A DNA stretch of 64,000 nucleotides from assembly GCA_038503075.1 (NCBI GenBank), contig JBCAML010000002.1:1488001-1552000 (forward strand), written 5' to 3'. Below are positions 48,301 through 58,644 of this stretch, one piece after another. The translations under genes were made by a program, and so were the position numbers. Origin of the DNA: Gyromitra esculenta. Its lineage: Eukaryota > Ascomycota > Pezizomycetes > Pezizales > Discinaceae. Positions within the stretch are counted from its first letter, which is position 1; each line of letters opens with the position of its first letter. The notes beneath the pieces are model-generated. The model did no database searches. It saw only the letters and a program-made list of their open reading frames with translations, and was not told the origin of the DNA.

Positions 48301-49188
48301 CTCCTTGGTTGTTTTGTCATCGATGATTTTGTTTATCTCGTACAACGACATTGCATATGCTTGGGAGGAATGTTTTCGGGTGAGGGTTCTGAAGCTAGCG
48401 GCGTTGATAAAGGATAGATTCAGCTTGGGAGGGGCTATAATCGAGGGGGCGGTTACGGTGGCAGAATGGGGGGTACAATGGGTGGTGCAGAGTTTAGAGT
48501 TAAACTCAATGCGTTTTTGAGCGAAGCGGAGTTGAACATCATGATAGTTCATCCATGGGATTCCTAGAACAAGGGGATAATGTCCTAGTCGGGTGACAAA
48601 GCAAGGGGCTTGTTCCTGGTGTTGTTGAATAGAGAGGTTGATGTTAGTAATATGGGTGATGTCTCCTGACGAAACTGGGCGTCCATCGATTACTTCAAGT
48701 TGCCGGGGGGTTTTTAGAGGTAGGAGAGGTAGGGAATGGTGACTCGCAAAGTCTTTATCAATGAAGGCGAATCCTGAGGCTCCAGTGTCCAATAATGCGT
48801 GAGTTTTAATAATTTTATTATTATGGGAAATGTTACATGATATAACGAAATGTTCCCCATCCAATTGATCCTCCACGCATGTATCCGACACTGAAAAACC
48901 CGAAATAGAAAAAGCCGACAAAGGTAAACAAATGGGAACCAAGGCAGGGTCACTGATCAGCCTTGGTTGAACTAGTTTAAAGACTCGTTGGAAGAGTCTG
49001 CTGATTCTAGTGCGAAAAACTGGGGAGGAAGAGGGGGCGGTGGAAGCGAGGAAGCGGGGGGTGTGCGAGTGGCGGGCGGTGCGGTGAGGGCTCCTCTCAT
49101 AGTGGGCTTTTTTGGAGCGGAGGGGCAGTTGGCGTACGAATGGTCGGGGGCGGCGCAAAACATGCATTTCCCGGTGGAGCGTCGCCAC
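45382..49188 (-). pseudogene. Gypsy pol polyprotein with one in-frame stop
   Basis: The frame runs from 49188 to 45382, interrupted only by TAG at 47374-47376, between RT and RNase H where a Trp codon (TGG) would be expected. Domains in order are: protease (active site D-T-G-A near 48790), reverse transcriptase with Y-L-D-D at about 47700, RNase H starting at T-D-A-S-D near 47270, integrase with an H-H-C-C zinc motif at about 46650-46450 and D-D-E catalytic core at about 46400-46050 (the T-S-D-R-G-T-Q-F and H-P-E-T-D-G-Q-T-E-R motifs), then a chromodomain-like end (Y-L-V-E-W-T-G-Y) that stops before the usual Trp-Glu-Pro. Pol lies in the -1 frame relative to gag, overlapping it by about 217 nt. 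The stop could be a recent point mutation. Confidence 0.9.
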
Positions 49189-50264
49189 TGTTTTTCTTCT
49201 TCTGAAAGCTTCCTTCTTCCATTAACCACTGTATACCGTTGGTCCTGCGGGGGGCGAGATATATTGCTAGTGCGGCCAAAAGATAGGTCCATCGGGGCCA
49301 ATCCTCCTGGAGTGAAGGAAGAAGCGGGAGTGAAAGCTACGGGAGCGTTGAATTGACCCATGTTATCACGAGTGTTCCCCCGTTTCTCTGCCTTGCGAGC
49401 TCGGATACGGTTATCTAGACGGGTGAGGGTGAGGATCATTTCCGGAAGGGTGGCAGGGGCGATGGGTGCGAAAACCATGGCTTCTTTCAGTTCCTCAGAC
49501 ATGCCATGTTCTAGAGCGTCCATTTTCGAGTTCTCGTCGAAATTGAGCTGCCCCATGATCCTTTGGAAATCGGCTAGGTATGCTGAAAAATCGCGCTTTC
49601 CCTGACGGAGTTGATGAAGTTCCCGTCGAGCAGTACCTGTTGGATCTGGATCCCCGAAAGCGGTTTCTAGGGCGGCAATGAGTTGTTCCGCGCTAGTCCA
49701 AGTGGTAAGGCCGGAGGGGAGAACCGTATGACGGACTTGCTCCAGAGCTGCTCCTTCTAACCGATTAATGGTATAAAGGATCATCGTGGTTTCGTTTGCA
49801 AAACGATCTCGGTTGACGGTTAGCTTGGAACGTAGTTGGAGGATGAAGCCGGGGAGCTTGGTTCGGGATCCATCAAACTTTTCTGGATCTGGCATTCGTT
49901 CTGAGCGGTGGGAGTTTGTTGATGGAGGTGGGGTGGCGCTTAGATTGGGTGGAGCGGGAGGTGTTTGGACGGTGGCTCGGGCTTCGTTTCGTTCCTGCCG
50001 TAATCGAGCGATTAGATTAGCAGTTTCCGTGACCCGTTGGTCTTGTTCGGCGGCGTGGCGGAGGGCATTGTCGGTTTGAATGCGAGCTGTGTTGAGTTTG
50101 ACCTCATTTTCTCGCTCGTTTTCCTGGAGGGCGTCGATTTGATCTTCCAAGGCCTGGTTTAGGTCCCTGAGCTCATTGTAGAGCTCTGCAGGGTCCTCTC
50201 TGTAGGCTTGGGCGAAGGCTTCCCTGGTGGGGAATCGTTTTGCTGCAACGGCGGCTCCTTCCAT
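48972..50264 (-). CDS. Gypsy Gag polyprotein
   Basis: 430 residues. An N-terminal coiled-coil-like region (heptad-rich, about 25-95) and a Pro-rich linker precede the retrotransposon-gag domain (about 130-310, containing DFSAYLADFQRIMGQL). A CCHC zinc knuckle (C-x2-C-x4-H-x4-C) is at about residues 362-375, followed by a Pro-rich tail. The gene begins about 65 bp downstream of the 5' LTR and overlaps the pol frame, so Pol is probably made by -1 frameshifting. The frame is intact. Confidence 0.9.
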   Translation of the reverse strand: MEGAAVAAKRFPTREAFAQAYREDPAELYNELRDLNQALEDQIDALQENERENEVKLNTARIQTDNALRHAAEQDQRVTETANLIARLRQERNEARATVQTPPAPPNLSATPPPSTNSHRSERMPDPEKFDGSRTKLPGFILQLRSKLTVNRDRFANETTMILYTINRLEGAALEQVRHTVLPSGLTTWTSAEQLIAALETAFGDPDPTGTARRELHQLRQGKRDFSAYLADFQRIMGQLNFDENSKMDALEHGMSEELKEAMVFAPIAPATLPEMILTLTRLDNRIRARKAEKRGNTRDNMGQFNAPVAFTPASSFTPGGLAPMDLSFGRTSNISRPPQDQRYTVVNGRRKLSEEEKQWRRSTGKCMFCAAPDHSYANCPSAPKKPTMRGALTAPPATRTPPASSLPPPPLPPQFFALESADSSNESLN

Positions 50265-50328
50265 GATGATGTTGGGAGATTCTGTATGGATTGGGTGGTA
50301 GAAGGTGTAGATGTTGGAAGCAACGTAA

Positions 50329-50742
50329 TCTCACGGTTCAGTCCCTCGTTAAGCCCTTCAGTATCCCTGAAGGTGAGCGATCTTCTTAGCGAGTCTTAAC
50401 ACGTTCGAGGAGTGCAGTGTTTCTACAAGTTCTACGAGGGGTCTATCTCACGGCGAGATAAGTGCAGCGAAATGGACAGCGACAGCGAGGGTTCTGAGGT
50501 AGAACCGAGATAGTATTTGACAGTTACAAGAGAAGGTAAACGAGAACGTTGCTTAAGGAAAGAAGGAGAAAAGAGACAAAAACAACCGAAATCCTTCGCT
50601 TAAATACCCCGCTTTCCCGTAACACAATCAACAACCCGACAATAACCGAAACACAACCGAACTACAATAAGATTATAATAAAAGATCCAAAATCCATAAC
50701 AACCGTCGCACCAAATCCTAACCCTATCCCTAATCCGTGAAA
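50329..50742 (-). repeat. 5' LTR of gypsy element
   Basis: 414 bp, followed on the plus strand by TSD GCTAA at 50743-50747. It differs from the 3' LTR mainly in a block at about 50376-50397 (GATCTTCTTAGCGAGTCTT), which matches the solo LTR at 42067 instead. Confidence 0.9.
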
Positions 50743-51860
50743 GCTAACTACTATGACAACATGAAACCACTTCGCCTTATCTCCATACCCGATACCCCAT
50801 TGAGTTCCCTGGCCCCGATCCGTGATTCTCCGAGCAGTATGCATGTCGGTAACACGGGAGTTACGTATTCGTCTTCATTGCGTTCGTCTCTTCGAGACGA
50901 TCATTTCGCCTATCCGAATCGTCGCGTAGCATTGCGTTCTCTTATCTTTGTCAGTCTGTAACTCCGCCAGTTTTGGTCCGATTCGCAATCTGTTTGAACC
51001 ACAGCGAAGCCAGACACTTCCCCTACATACCCTCCGGGTCCCATTCCGCCGGACGGTTTTGCTTGACGGCCTAGGGGTTACTTTTGCCCTCCGGGACAGG
51101 TCTTTTCTGGTGCTGTCCCCCCTTCTCCAAATACTATACCTACTGGAAGGATTGGAGGCAGGGTAACAGGCTCCAGTCCCGATCCGGAAGGTGCTAAAGT
51201 AGGGTAACTCCAAAGATAGGGTAACTTCTGGGCCAGGAACTCCTTCAAAAGGTACAGGTATAACAGAAATTCTTTGGAGTTGGTCCTAGCTGTACCACAT
51301 GCACCAACCCCTAACCGCTTCCTAAGAGCTGCAAACAATGGTAAATTGACATAAAAATTGACCAAAAACACATTGAATGATTGATCGTTTTCAGGAGAAG
51401 TGCAGTTACGTTGTATCATTTCAAATACAAGCCGGCTTGTTGTACTCATGTCATTGACTTCAGGGTATTTCGATTTGGGTATTGGGTCAGGACCAGAGTG
51501 ATTTGAAGTAGGGTAAAAGTCATACACATATCCGCCAAAAGCAAGACAATGGAACTTGAAACCCTGATCGATCGGTTTATTGGGCATCTTGTATGTGTCT
51601 TTAGAGTGCCCTGTACAGCGGATCATGGCTTCATCTAATGCAAGTTGAGAGGCAGGCTTTCGGTATTGTTGGGAGGATTTATGCAGTTGATTTAAAATTG
51701 GATCGACTTTGGAGTGCCATAACCGTTGCCCCTGGGCTTCTTTTGGCGAATCAGGATGAGCAACGTGGAAATAACGCCGGATTTGCTCAAATCGTGTCAA
51801 ACTCATGTGGTCGCGTATGTTGTGTAAAGGGTACAGGCCATCATGTTTCCAATAATCCTC

Positions 51861-52281
51861 TCTCACGGTTGAGCCTCGAGTTAAGCCCTTCAGTATCCCT
51901 GAAGGTGAGCAGTGCTACTTAAGCGAGGTGACAACACGTTTGAAGAGTGCAGTGTTTCTACAAGTTCTACTAGAGGTATACTTCAAGGCGAAGTATCGAC
52001 GATGGTTCACAGCGACAGCGAAGGTTCTGAGGTAGAACCAAGATTGTATTGTAATCGATACAGGAGAAGGTAAACGAGAACGTTGCTTAAGGAAAGAAAA
52101 GAAGAAGAACGAAAACAACCAAGATCCTTCCTTAAATACCCCGCTTTTCAATAGCACTAACAACAACCCGGCAACAACCGAAACACAAAGACATTATCCT
52201 AATAACCTGAAACCTAACCGAACAACAAAGAAATTATACAACCATCTGAACCACGAGTCATCCCTGAATCAATCCATGAAA
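51861..52281 (-). mobile_element. Gypsy-family solo LTR with TSD TCCTC
   Basis: Starts TCTCACGG and ends CCATGAAA on plus, bounded by TCCTC at 51856-51860 and 52282-52286. It sits inside the transposase gene; deleting it with one TSD restores the frame. It is the same subfamily as 42067-42468, judged by the shared 3' portion. Confidence 0.88.
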
Positions 52282-53457
52282 TCCTCCACTGCTGGCATTT
52301 TACATACACCCATGTAAATAATTATTCCAATCCAACATTTTAACTCTGCCAGCACAACAGGGTACCAGTCTCGTCCTACTCCCTTCTCCCCTCTATCTTG
52401 ACTTTGAGCAAAGGTATGAGCCCTTTTTTTCTCAGCGTACAAGTTTGTGTTGCATGTCATCTCTTTCAATAATGCCTCTGTGAAAAACAAATTCACTATT
52501 GTACCCGGCTCAATCATATCAGATTGACTAATTTTACGCGGTAAAACATTGCTAGCCTCTCGCATAGGCTTTGCATGACGGAGGGGTGTGAATATCGGGG
52601 CTGAAGGTAGTGTCGATTGAAGATTTTGGTTCTCTTTTGACGCTGCCGATGTTGCCGAGTGATATTTCATGATTTCGCGTGGTTGGACTTGGAAGGGGTT
52701 TTGATGGTCTTTGCAGGCTTTGGCTCCGAAAATGTATCATCAGGTAGGTCTGATATATAGGAAGGATTTAAAGATCAGGTGCGGAGGATTCTTTCTGGCA
52801 TTGTGTAGTGGGTAAAGGATAGATAATGATTTGGGATGAAATTGTATGTGAAAAAAGCGGATTTTCTAGCTCTATTTATTCACTCAGGATGTGCTCCAGG
52901 ATTTTTTTAATTTATGCTAGGGCATTCCCCTAATTCTTTATCGCTATTTTGAGCCCCTGATGACATGGCTTTGTCCGGTGGTTGAGAAGCAAATTTCAGT
53001 TTTATCTGATGTGGTCCAGTTTGGAGCCCAAACGGGCTCCGAATTCGGTTGCTACGGTCGATGGGATATGTAGCCTGGACTAGGCAGTTCTAAATCGGCC
53101 TTCGGAAAAGCTTGAAATGTTGTTAGAAACGGTTGCTAAGCATTAGAATTATCCTTATCAAACACTTACTTACTTGGTGAAGCAATTTCAATTAAATTAT
53201 TTTAGTCGAGCCTAGTCTAGGCCAGTTCTTTATAGTCGAGATAATACGGTATGGTCCTTAAGGGAATCAAGTCATAAGACACCTATGCCGCTTCTACTAC
53301 CAGGATCTCTACGTTCCGGGCGGTTTCCTCCGAAACCTGCAGTACCACGACTTGGTGTTGGAGACCAAGTTACCCGGATGATCGACAACCCCTGGCAACG
53401 TTATTTGATTATTAGCACAACAAGCTCCCAAGCTTGTCCGCTCTAAATTTACGGAAA

Positions 53458-54760
53458 ATGCTTGTCGACTACTCCGATAGCGAGTCCGAATCAGAGCAGC
53501 AGAAAAAGTCGACGCCCCCTCCGCCTTTGCCACCTCCAAAGTCCAGTAGACTCTCAGCACTCCTCCCAAAGCCCAAAGGGACTCGGAAAAGCGCCAAAGA
53601 CAGTAGCGAGGAGAGAGGCCCGAAGAAGTTCATCGTTAATCTCCCAAAAGCTAAGGAAGATGACCTTAAAGATGGACCTCCAACGAAAAAACCTCGAATT
53701 GGAGGTGGATCTGGGTTAGGCGCCATGTTACCAGCACCGAAAAGGTCTGGGGGCGTAGTGAAGAACGCGCCTCCGCCGCCGCCGCCGCCTCCGGAAACCA
53801 GAGAAACTAAAGACTCGAGCTCTGACACGATCGAAAAAGCTACAGAAGAGAAAAAAGCTCTTTCTGGTGGGAATGAGTTTGTTAGTGTGGCTAGTTCTAC
53901 CAAGTTTGTCCCTCAATCAGTGGCGCGGAAACCTATCCAACCAGCAAGCTCGTTCAAAAAATCGGGGGCTGCGGGGGCTGCGGGGGTTGCGGGGGGTACA
54001 GCAAGGCCAGCACCTGCCAAACCAAAGGTGTCGTTATTCGGATCAGGTACGATTACCTCCGTAAGCGTGCTAGCTAATCGAAGCGTACTGACATGCCATA
54101 AAAAGGACCAAACTTGTCTTCTACAAAATCTACCAAAAAGGCTACAGGCGAATATCAACCGATAATGCTCACTGCAGCCAAACCTGCAAATCGGTCGAAA
54201 GAAACTCCGAGCGTTCAAGACGATGACGCCTATTTTGATGATGGTGACATAAATGAGAGAGCTTCCGAGACAACCTTGGGCACCCAAAATGCACCCCAAG
54301 ACCTGGAGACAATCGCACGAGAGGCGGGTCTAAGTGACGCTGCAGTGAGGACCTCCTGGATTCTCGTATAATTCCTGCGTTTATAGCTAATAAGAGGACA
54401 GATGCGTCAGCTCTACGGCCGACGGGGTCGAGGCAACGCTCCGATAAATATCACCAATTATAGTGTGGACGAAGAGTACAATAATAATGAGGTTAGCAGG
54501 TCATTGGGATTATTGGAGGAGGTGAAACCCGTAAGAGCTATTGCACCAGGGAAACATCAGCTCTCTTCCTTGCTCAATGGTAAGTCTCTGCAACCCTTTC
54601 AGTTCTTTTTTTATTTTATTTCATGTCATTCTAACACTACTCTTCACTAACAAACATTTTTTTGGTAATAGCCGCACAATCACAAAGAGGCGCGTTGGAA
54701 GATGCTTTCGCCCAAGGAAAAAGGAACAAGAAAGAGGCTGGATCCAAATATGGATGGTAG
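53458..54760 (+). CDS. PRCC-like protein (mitotic checkpoint/splicing-associated family)
   Basis: Exons are 53458-54046, 54106-54344, 54402-54579 and 54672-54760 (364 residues). The N-terminal L-V-D-Y-S-D-S-E-S-E-S-E is the family signature, followed by Pro-rich, Lys-rich and Ala/Gly-rich disordered sequence. The conserved C-terminal half contains a DDAYFDDGD block, AAMRQLYGRRGRG (formed across intron 2), N-I-T-N-Y-S-V-D-E-E-Y and H-Q-L-S-S-L-L-N, and the protein ends in the canonical K-Y-G-W. Human PRCC binds MAD2B and is found with spliceosomal proteins; the fungal role is unproven. The start at 53458 is preferred over an upstream TTG because the motif normally begins the protein. Confidence 0.88.
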
Positions 54761-55418
54761 GGGTATGTAAGGATATTTTAGTGCATGAAAAATAAAGCAC
54801 GGAGAACGGGAATAGGTATTAGAGTCTTTTAGCTGTGCCGGCAAGTAGAGAAGGAAATAGATTATGCGAGATAATGGTATTTTTTGCACACACACGCTAC
54901 TTGTATAATTCTCTAACCACTTGTAATCGCGAGAATCGAGACACACACGTACATGTAGACAAGATGTACTTGGTAGTATTTACTCTAATTCCGACGAATC
55001 ACATAGCAAACACGCTAGCTGGGTACGCATCACGACTCGTTACTCGTTTGCTAAATACGTCATCACAATGCATTTCGGCGAGAAAGTAGCGTATCCATAG
55101 CGTTTTACCAACTTCCCGTTGGTTTGACGGAGTATTAGGCTACCTAGCTCCGCTCTTCAGCCTTCTCTAAAAGGATATCTATATATTCTGCCACATCTTC
55201 CTCAACCCTTCTTCATTTCATCACCCCCTTTAGTGCTACATCTTTTCTATTACTCATTCTCTACCTCCACATCTTCGTTGACCTTTCTCTCTTTATCTGA
55301 ACTTATTTTATTTGAAATTGCCCTTCTAAACTCCGGATCTCATCTCCACATCAAGGTCGGCTAAAGACACCCCTTTTCATCCCACAAGTCTCAATATATT
55401 TCTCCAGTCCTGCCCAGA
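54761..55418. other. Spacer and promoter of RRM gene
   Basis: TACATGTA at 54950-54957. C/T-rich sequence with TTTCTC-type tracts from 55190 to 55400 precedes the next start codon, typical of a strong fungal promoter/5' UTR. No gene. Confidence 0.5.
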
Positions 55419-58142
55419 ATGCCTTCAATTGATTTTAATCCTCGAAGCCGCTGGCCTTTTTCTGCATTTTTCTCTTCAAGCCCTGTGGCGGTCTCTGCCC
55501 CGTCACCTCCCCCTAATTGCTCTTGTAATTTCCTTGATAGTCACTCCGAGGAGATTCACTCTCAAGGGCAGAGCTTTTGGCACCAATGCCATCCACAGGC
55601 AGCCAGATTTACTCCCCCTAGCCCACAGCTTAGCCAACATACGTCTTTAGCTACTACAACCAAGCCTGAGTTGACCGATAATACTCAGAAAGGAAACTCT
55701 CCCATCAGTGGTAATAAAGCCGATGCTCCTGCCGCTAATGCCCAGAAGCACAGTGATTGTTCTGGAAAGACCAGAAGTTCAGAGTATCTTGAATCTGGTT
55801 TCTTCAATAAAGATGAGGATATCTCTAGACCCATCACTCCAGATAAATTTCATAGCTCAAAAAAGGCGAGCAATATTGGCCAAGGAGAAACTCATAAAGG
55901 TTCCGCTGTGTATATCAATCCTAGCACCGACACTATATCAACTGTGGAGCCCTCTAACCCAGTGACACCTCCAAACAAAGCTTGGAGAAGGGCCTCTACC
56001 TCTAAAATAACTACTAACGAAACTAATGGAAATCCAATGTGGCTTCATAGGAGTACGAGGCCGCTTGATAAACCATGGAGGAGAGACTCTGCCCCAACAG
56101 TTGGCTATTCTTCTTTGAAATCTAGAGCTGCTGGGGATAGAACCGGGTACATTTCGTCCGCTAAGAACGATACGTCCACCAAGGATAACACGTCCACCAA
56201 GAATAATACATCTTCGACTAATATCATGACTAAATCGGAACGCAATATTTCAACGGTCTTAGGGTGCCCACAGTGTTTGTCTGAGCCAAAACTGAAAGTC
56301 AGCCCATGTGGATGTCTGATTTGCCTGGCTTGTGGTGGGAGATATTGGGGAGCTGGACCCTCTGGTAGTGATGTCTATTGTGGTTGTGGCGAGGTAAATT
56401 TCTTTATAAGCGTTATTTATGTTTGCGGTATTCGATTCTCACATACACGTATATATCTCAGGCAGTTTCATGCATGACCAATTTCGATGCGACGAAGAGT
56501 AGTATTGTCTCTCAGCACTACGAAAATTTTCTACCCTTTCAGCAACTTCAGTCACCCCCAACTATTGCCTTTGTACCTGAACCTGCTATGAACCTGTCAT
56601 CTTCATCTCCTTCAGCGTATCCTTCGTTTCCCAAATGGAAGCTTGAGCAATTCCCTCGCAATTTACTCTCAGTTTCGCCTCTCTCTTACCCGAAGTCGAA
56701 TATTACACCCTCGCCTCTTCCTATCCCTACCACTGATACCAATATCAATCACTTTCTATTCAAGGATGCCGAGACCGCTATTCAGAATGCACCATTTATC
56801 GATCTGGGAAGGCATGCTCTAGCACAGAACTGGAGCTGTGTTAGGGTAGGAAATGTATGTAGCATTTGAGGCTCTCCGAATATTTTTCATGGACTAGCTG
56901 ACTTCCAAAATAAATGAAGATACCCTATAACGTAACCGCCGCAGAGCTGATAGACTTTTTGGGCAAAAACTCGAATATTGTTCCCGATTCGGTAGGTAGC
57001 TTGGGAGTCCATGTAATTATGGATAGATCTACAGTTAGTGTACTCTCTAGCTCCTGTTTATTTGTTTATTTATGTTGATCATACTCTAATCTAGGGTAAA
57101 ACAATGGATGCGTTTGTTGAATTTCTCAATCCAAAAGATGCTTGGAAATGTGTCGCCCGCCGCAAAAGCCGCGTATTGGGGAATAGACATCTAACGTTAG
57201 ACGTCGTCGATCCTTCAGATCTGATGAAGGAAATTTTCCCAAGAGCGAAAGGGATATTCTGGGATGGTGTTATCCCGGCTGTTTTACAGGACAAGTCAGG
57301 GCTCGGTGGCATGACACCTGTGATTTTAGGTCGGGAAGAACTGGTCCTGATCGTTGCCCATGCGAAAACTCCACATCGGGTATGTTCAACTCTTCAGTTA
57401 CACTACGGATGAGTTCTTTCAGCTAAATATGGCTATACAGAGCCCGTTTAGCCGGAAATGTCTCCAGAGGCCTTTTCAATCACTTCTCTCCATCGTCTCT
57501 AAGTTTCCATGGTTTGCTGTTGATCTCTATACCCTCGAGCAACGGGATTACATATTCAATGCTCTCCTTCAAGCAACTGACATTCTTAAACGTCATATTA
57601 AACACGGGAAATCTATGTTAAATCTGGATGCTGAGTTATTGAAGAGCCTTGTGACGGTTGGCACAAATTGTGCAGGTTTCACTGATCCCCAGAAGTATGA
57701 GTTGGTAAAAACTTCAGAGTTTGGAAACGAAGCAACCATTCTCGAGGGCATTATACCTGGCCTTGAGGGATTCGAGGCTATTGGTAGAAGGCCAGGTGTT
57801 GATAGGGGCGTACTCGAGGTTGGCATTCCTTATTTCACCGTATTGATGCATGCTAAAACTATCTATGATCTAAAATTTTAGTTATATGCCCTGCTTCTCC
57901 AGTTATCCATCTCACCTTACCTGGCAGAGTCTTCTGTACCAACAAATGATCTTTTCGATCTTGCTAAGAAAATCAAGGAGAGGGGTGGAGATGGAGATAA
58001 ATCGAAGCTTACCATGGTCGAGGCGGCGACGCTTGAATGGGCCATGATCGATAGAGCCGCCAGGACTGTATTACCCTCAAAACCACCCTACACAAAAAAT
58101 CCATCTGGATCTGGTCTCGAGTTTTGGCGCGACGGTTATTAG
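55419..58142 (+). CDS. RRM-domain protein with N-terminal Cys cluster
   Basis: Six exons are 55419-56393, 56462-56854, 56920-57033, 57095-57379, 57441-57839 and 57903-58142 (801 residues, all phase 0). The first 280 residues are Ser/Thr/Pro/Asn-rich and probably disordered. Residues ~284-325 hold a Cys cluster ([18 protein letters not shown]) suggestive of a zinc ribbon. Around 455-590 lies an RNA-recognition region: [16 protein letters not shown], then [14 protein letters not shown] and a [11 protein letters not shown] block, followed by a T-P-H-R-S-P-F-S-R-K-C-x-Q-R-P-F block and helical C-terminal sequence. This resembles a fungal RRM family with no well-defined role; an RNA-binding function is inferred. 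The last donor is GTATTG; GTTGGC a few codons earlier would also keep frame. Confidence 0.8.
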
Positions 58143-58644
58143 AAATTTAGGTTTGGAGAAGCAAAAATCATTGAGCTTAAAAGCGGCCCTAGAAAGGTCG
58201 CCACCAAAGGCTCACCTAAGGCAATTTACGAAGCATCTGTTTCCTTGCTGTCTTATTCCTGGGATTTTAGATTATTCCATTCAGTAGCTTTTTGTGCTTA
58301 TTCCCTTTGCTTTTTAATCGATTGATTTATATGGTGTGAGAAATACGAACGATTACCCCGGGGGGGGATTGATAGAGGTCTATTACTGTAACAGCATGCA
58401 AGTAGCGAGGAAGACGTTAGATGATCTGAAAAGCTTTGATTTGAAAATAGAGATACAGCTAGTGTAGCTTTTACAGTTTAACATTTGTTACTCAAGAAAA
58501 CAGGTAGTCGGTAGACGGTATGTGCAATGCATGATTAAAGCTTAATGTTTATAAGGTGATTATAGCTGCATGTAGTTATAATTCTCGAAAAAGGAAGCTC
58601 ATATTACAGCATGGCTTTGTACTCACACTAGCCTCCAAGCATCT
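58143..58644. other. Convergent 3' spacer
   Basis: Lies between the convergent RRM and methyltransferase genes; presumably both 3' UTRs. No repeat recognised. Confidence 0.45.

Larger units (their letters stand above)
44880..50742 (-). mobile_element. Full-length Ty3/gypsy retrotransposon
   Basis: LTRs at 44880-45296 (3' LTR) and 50329-50742 (5' LTR) bracket gag and pol on the minus strand. TSDs GCTAA are at 44875-44879 and 50743-50747. LTR ends read TTTCACGG...CCGTGAGA on the coding strand. A polypurine tract (GAGACGGGGGG) sits just upstream of the 3' LTR. The domain order is gag, protease, RT, RNase H, integrase, chromodomain-like, i.e. a chromovirus-type element. LTRs are nearly identical except for one replaced block and a few substitutions, so insertion is recent, but pol carries a stop codon. 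Confidence 0.9.
44450..51265 (-). mobile_element. 948-bp LTR-like insertion, split by the gypsy element
   Basis: The two halves are 44450-44879 and 50748-51265. Together they start TGTAAGACC and end GGTATAACA, imperfect TG...CA-type inverted ends, and are flanked by perfect 5-bp duplications GAAAT at 44445-44449 and 51266-51270 inside the transposase frame. There is no coding capacity. Size and ends fit a solo LTR of a different retrotransposon family, but a non-autonomous element is also possible. Confidence 0.6.
43629..52670 (-). pseudogene. Disrupted piggyBac-like transposase
   Basis: Coding pieces on the minus strand are 52670-52287, 51855-51271, 44444 to about 44079 and about 44070-43629. 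Removing the inserted elements with one TSD copy each rejoins the frame exactly at both junctions. The first catalytic Asp is in L-A-L-D-E-A-M; the region of the second, usually D-N-F, reads L-V-N-F, so that Asp is lost. The third region N-G-V-D-V-A-D-Q-L is intact. The C-terminus has a Cys-rich zinc-binding domain with paired C-x2-C units and a final C-F-x-D-F-H. A T-run (A-run on plus, about 44069-44078) causes a one-base frameshift. The copy is inactive. Confidence 0.85.
43497..53251 (-). mobile_element. piggyBac-like (DDE_Tnp_1_7) DNA transposon, inflated by nested insertions
   Basis: The left terminus reads TACTGTATTATCTCGGC at 43497 and the right end is its inverted counterpart, ending CGAGATAATACGGTA at 53251. 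Sub-terminal blocks also match in inverted order (ATCCCATC, then GGAGCCCG and GGGCTCC). Between them lies one minus-strand transposase gene broken by three retroelement insertions. Without the insertions (solo LTR 421 bp, gypsy 5.9 kb, LTR-like 948 bp) and their extra TSDs, the element would be about 2.5 kb, a normal size. The ends show TA rather than the TTAA expected for piggyBac. Confidence 0.7.

Noticed and set aside
53469..53903. Minus-strand 144-codon frame rich in Ser, Phe and Gly
   Set aside because: It is the shadow of the PRCC-like exon 1, with composition explained by the sense-strand Pro and Lys codons.
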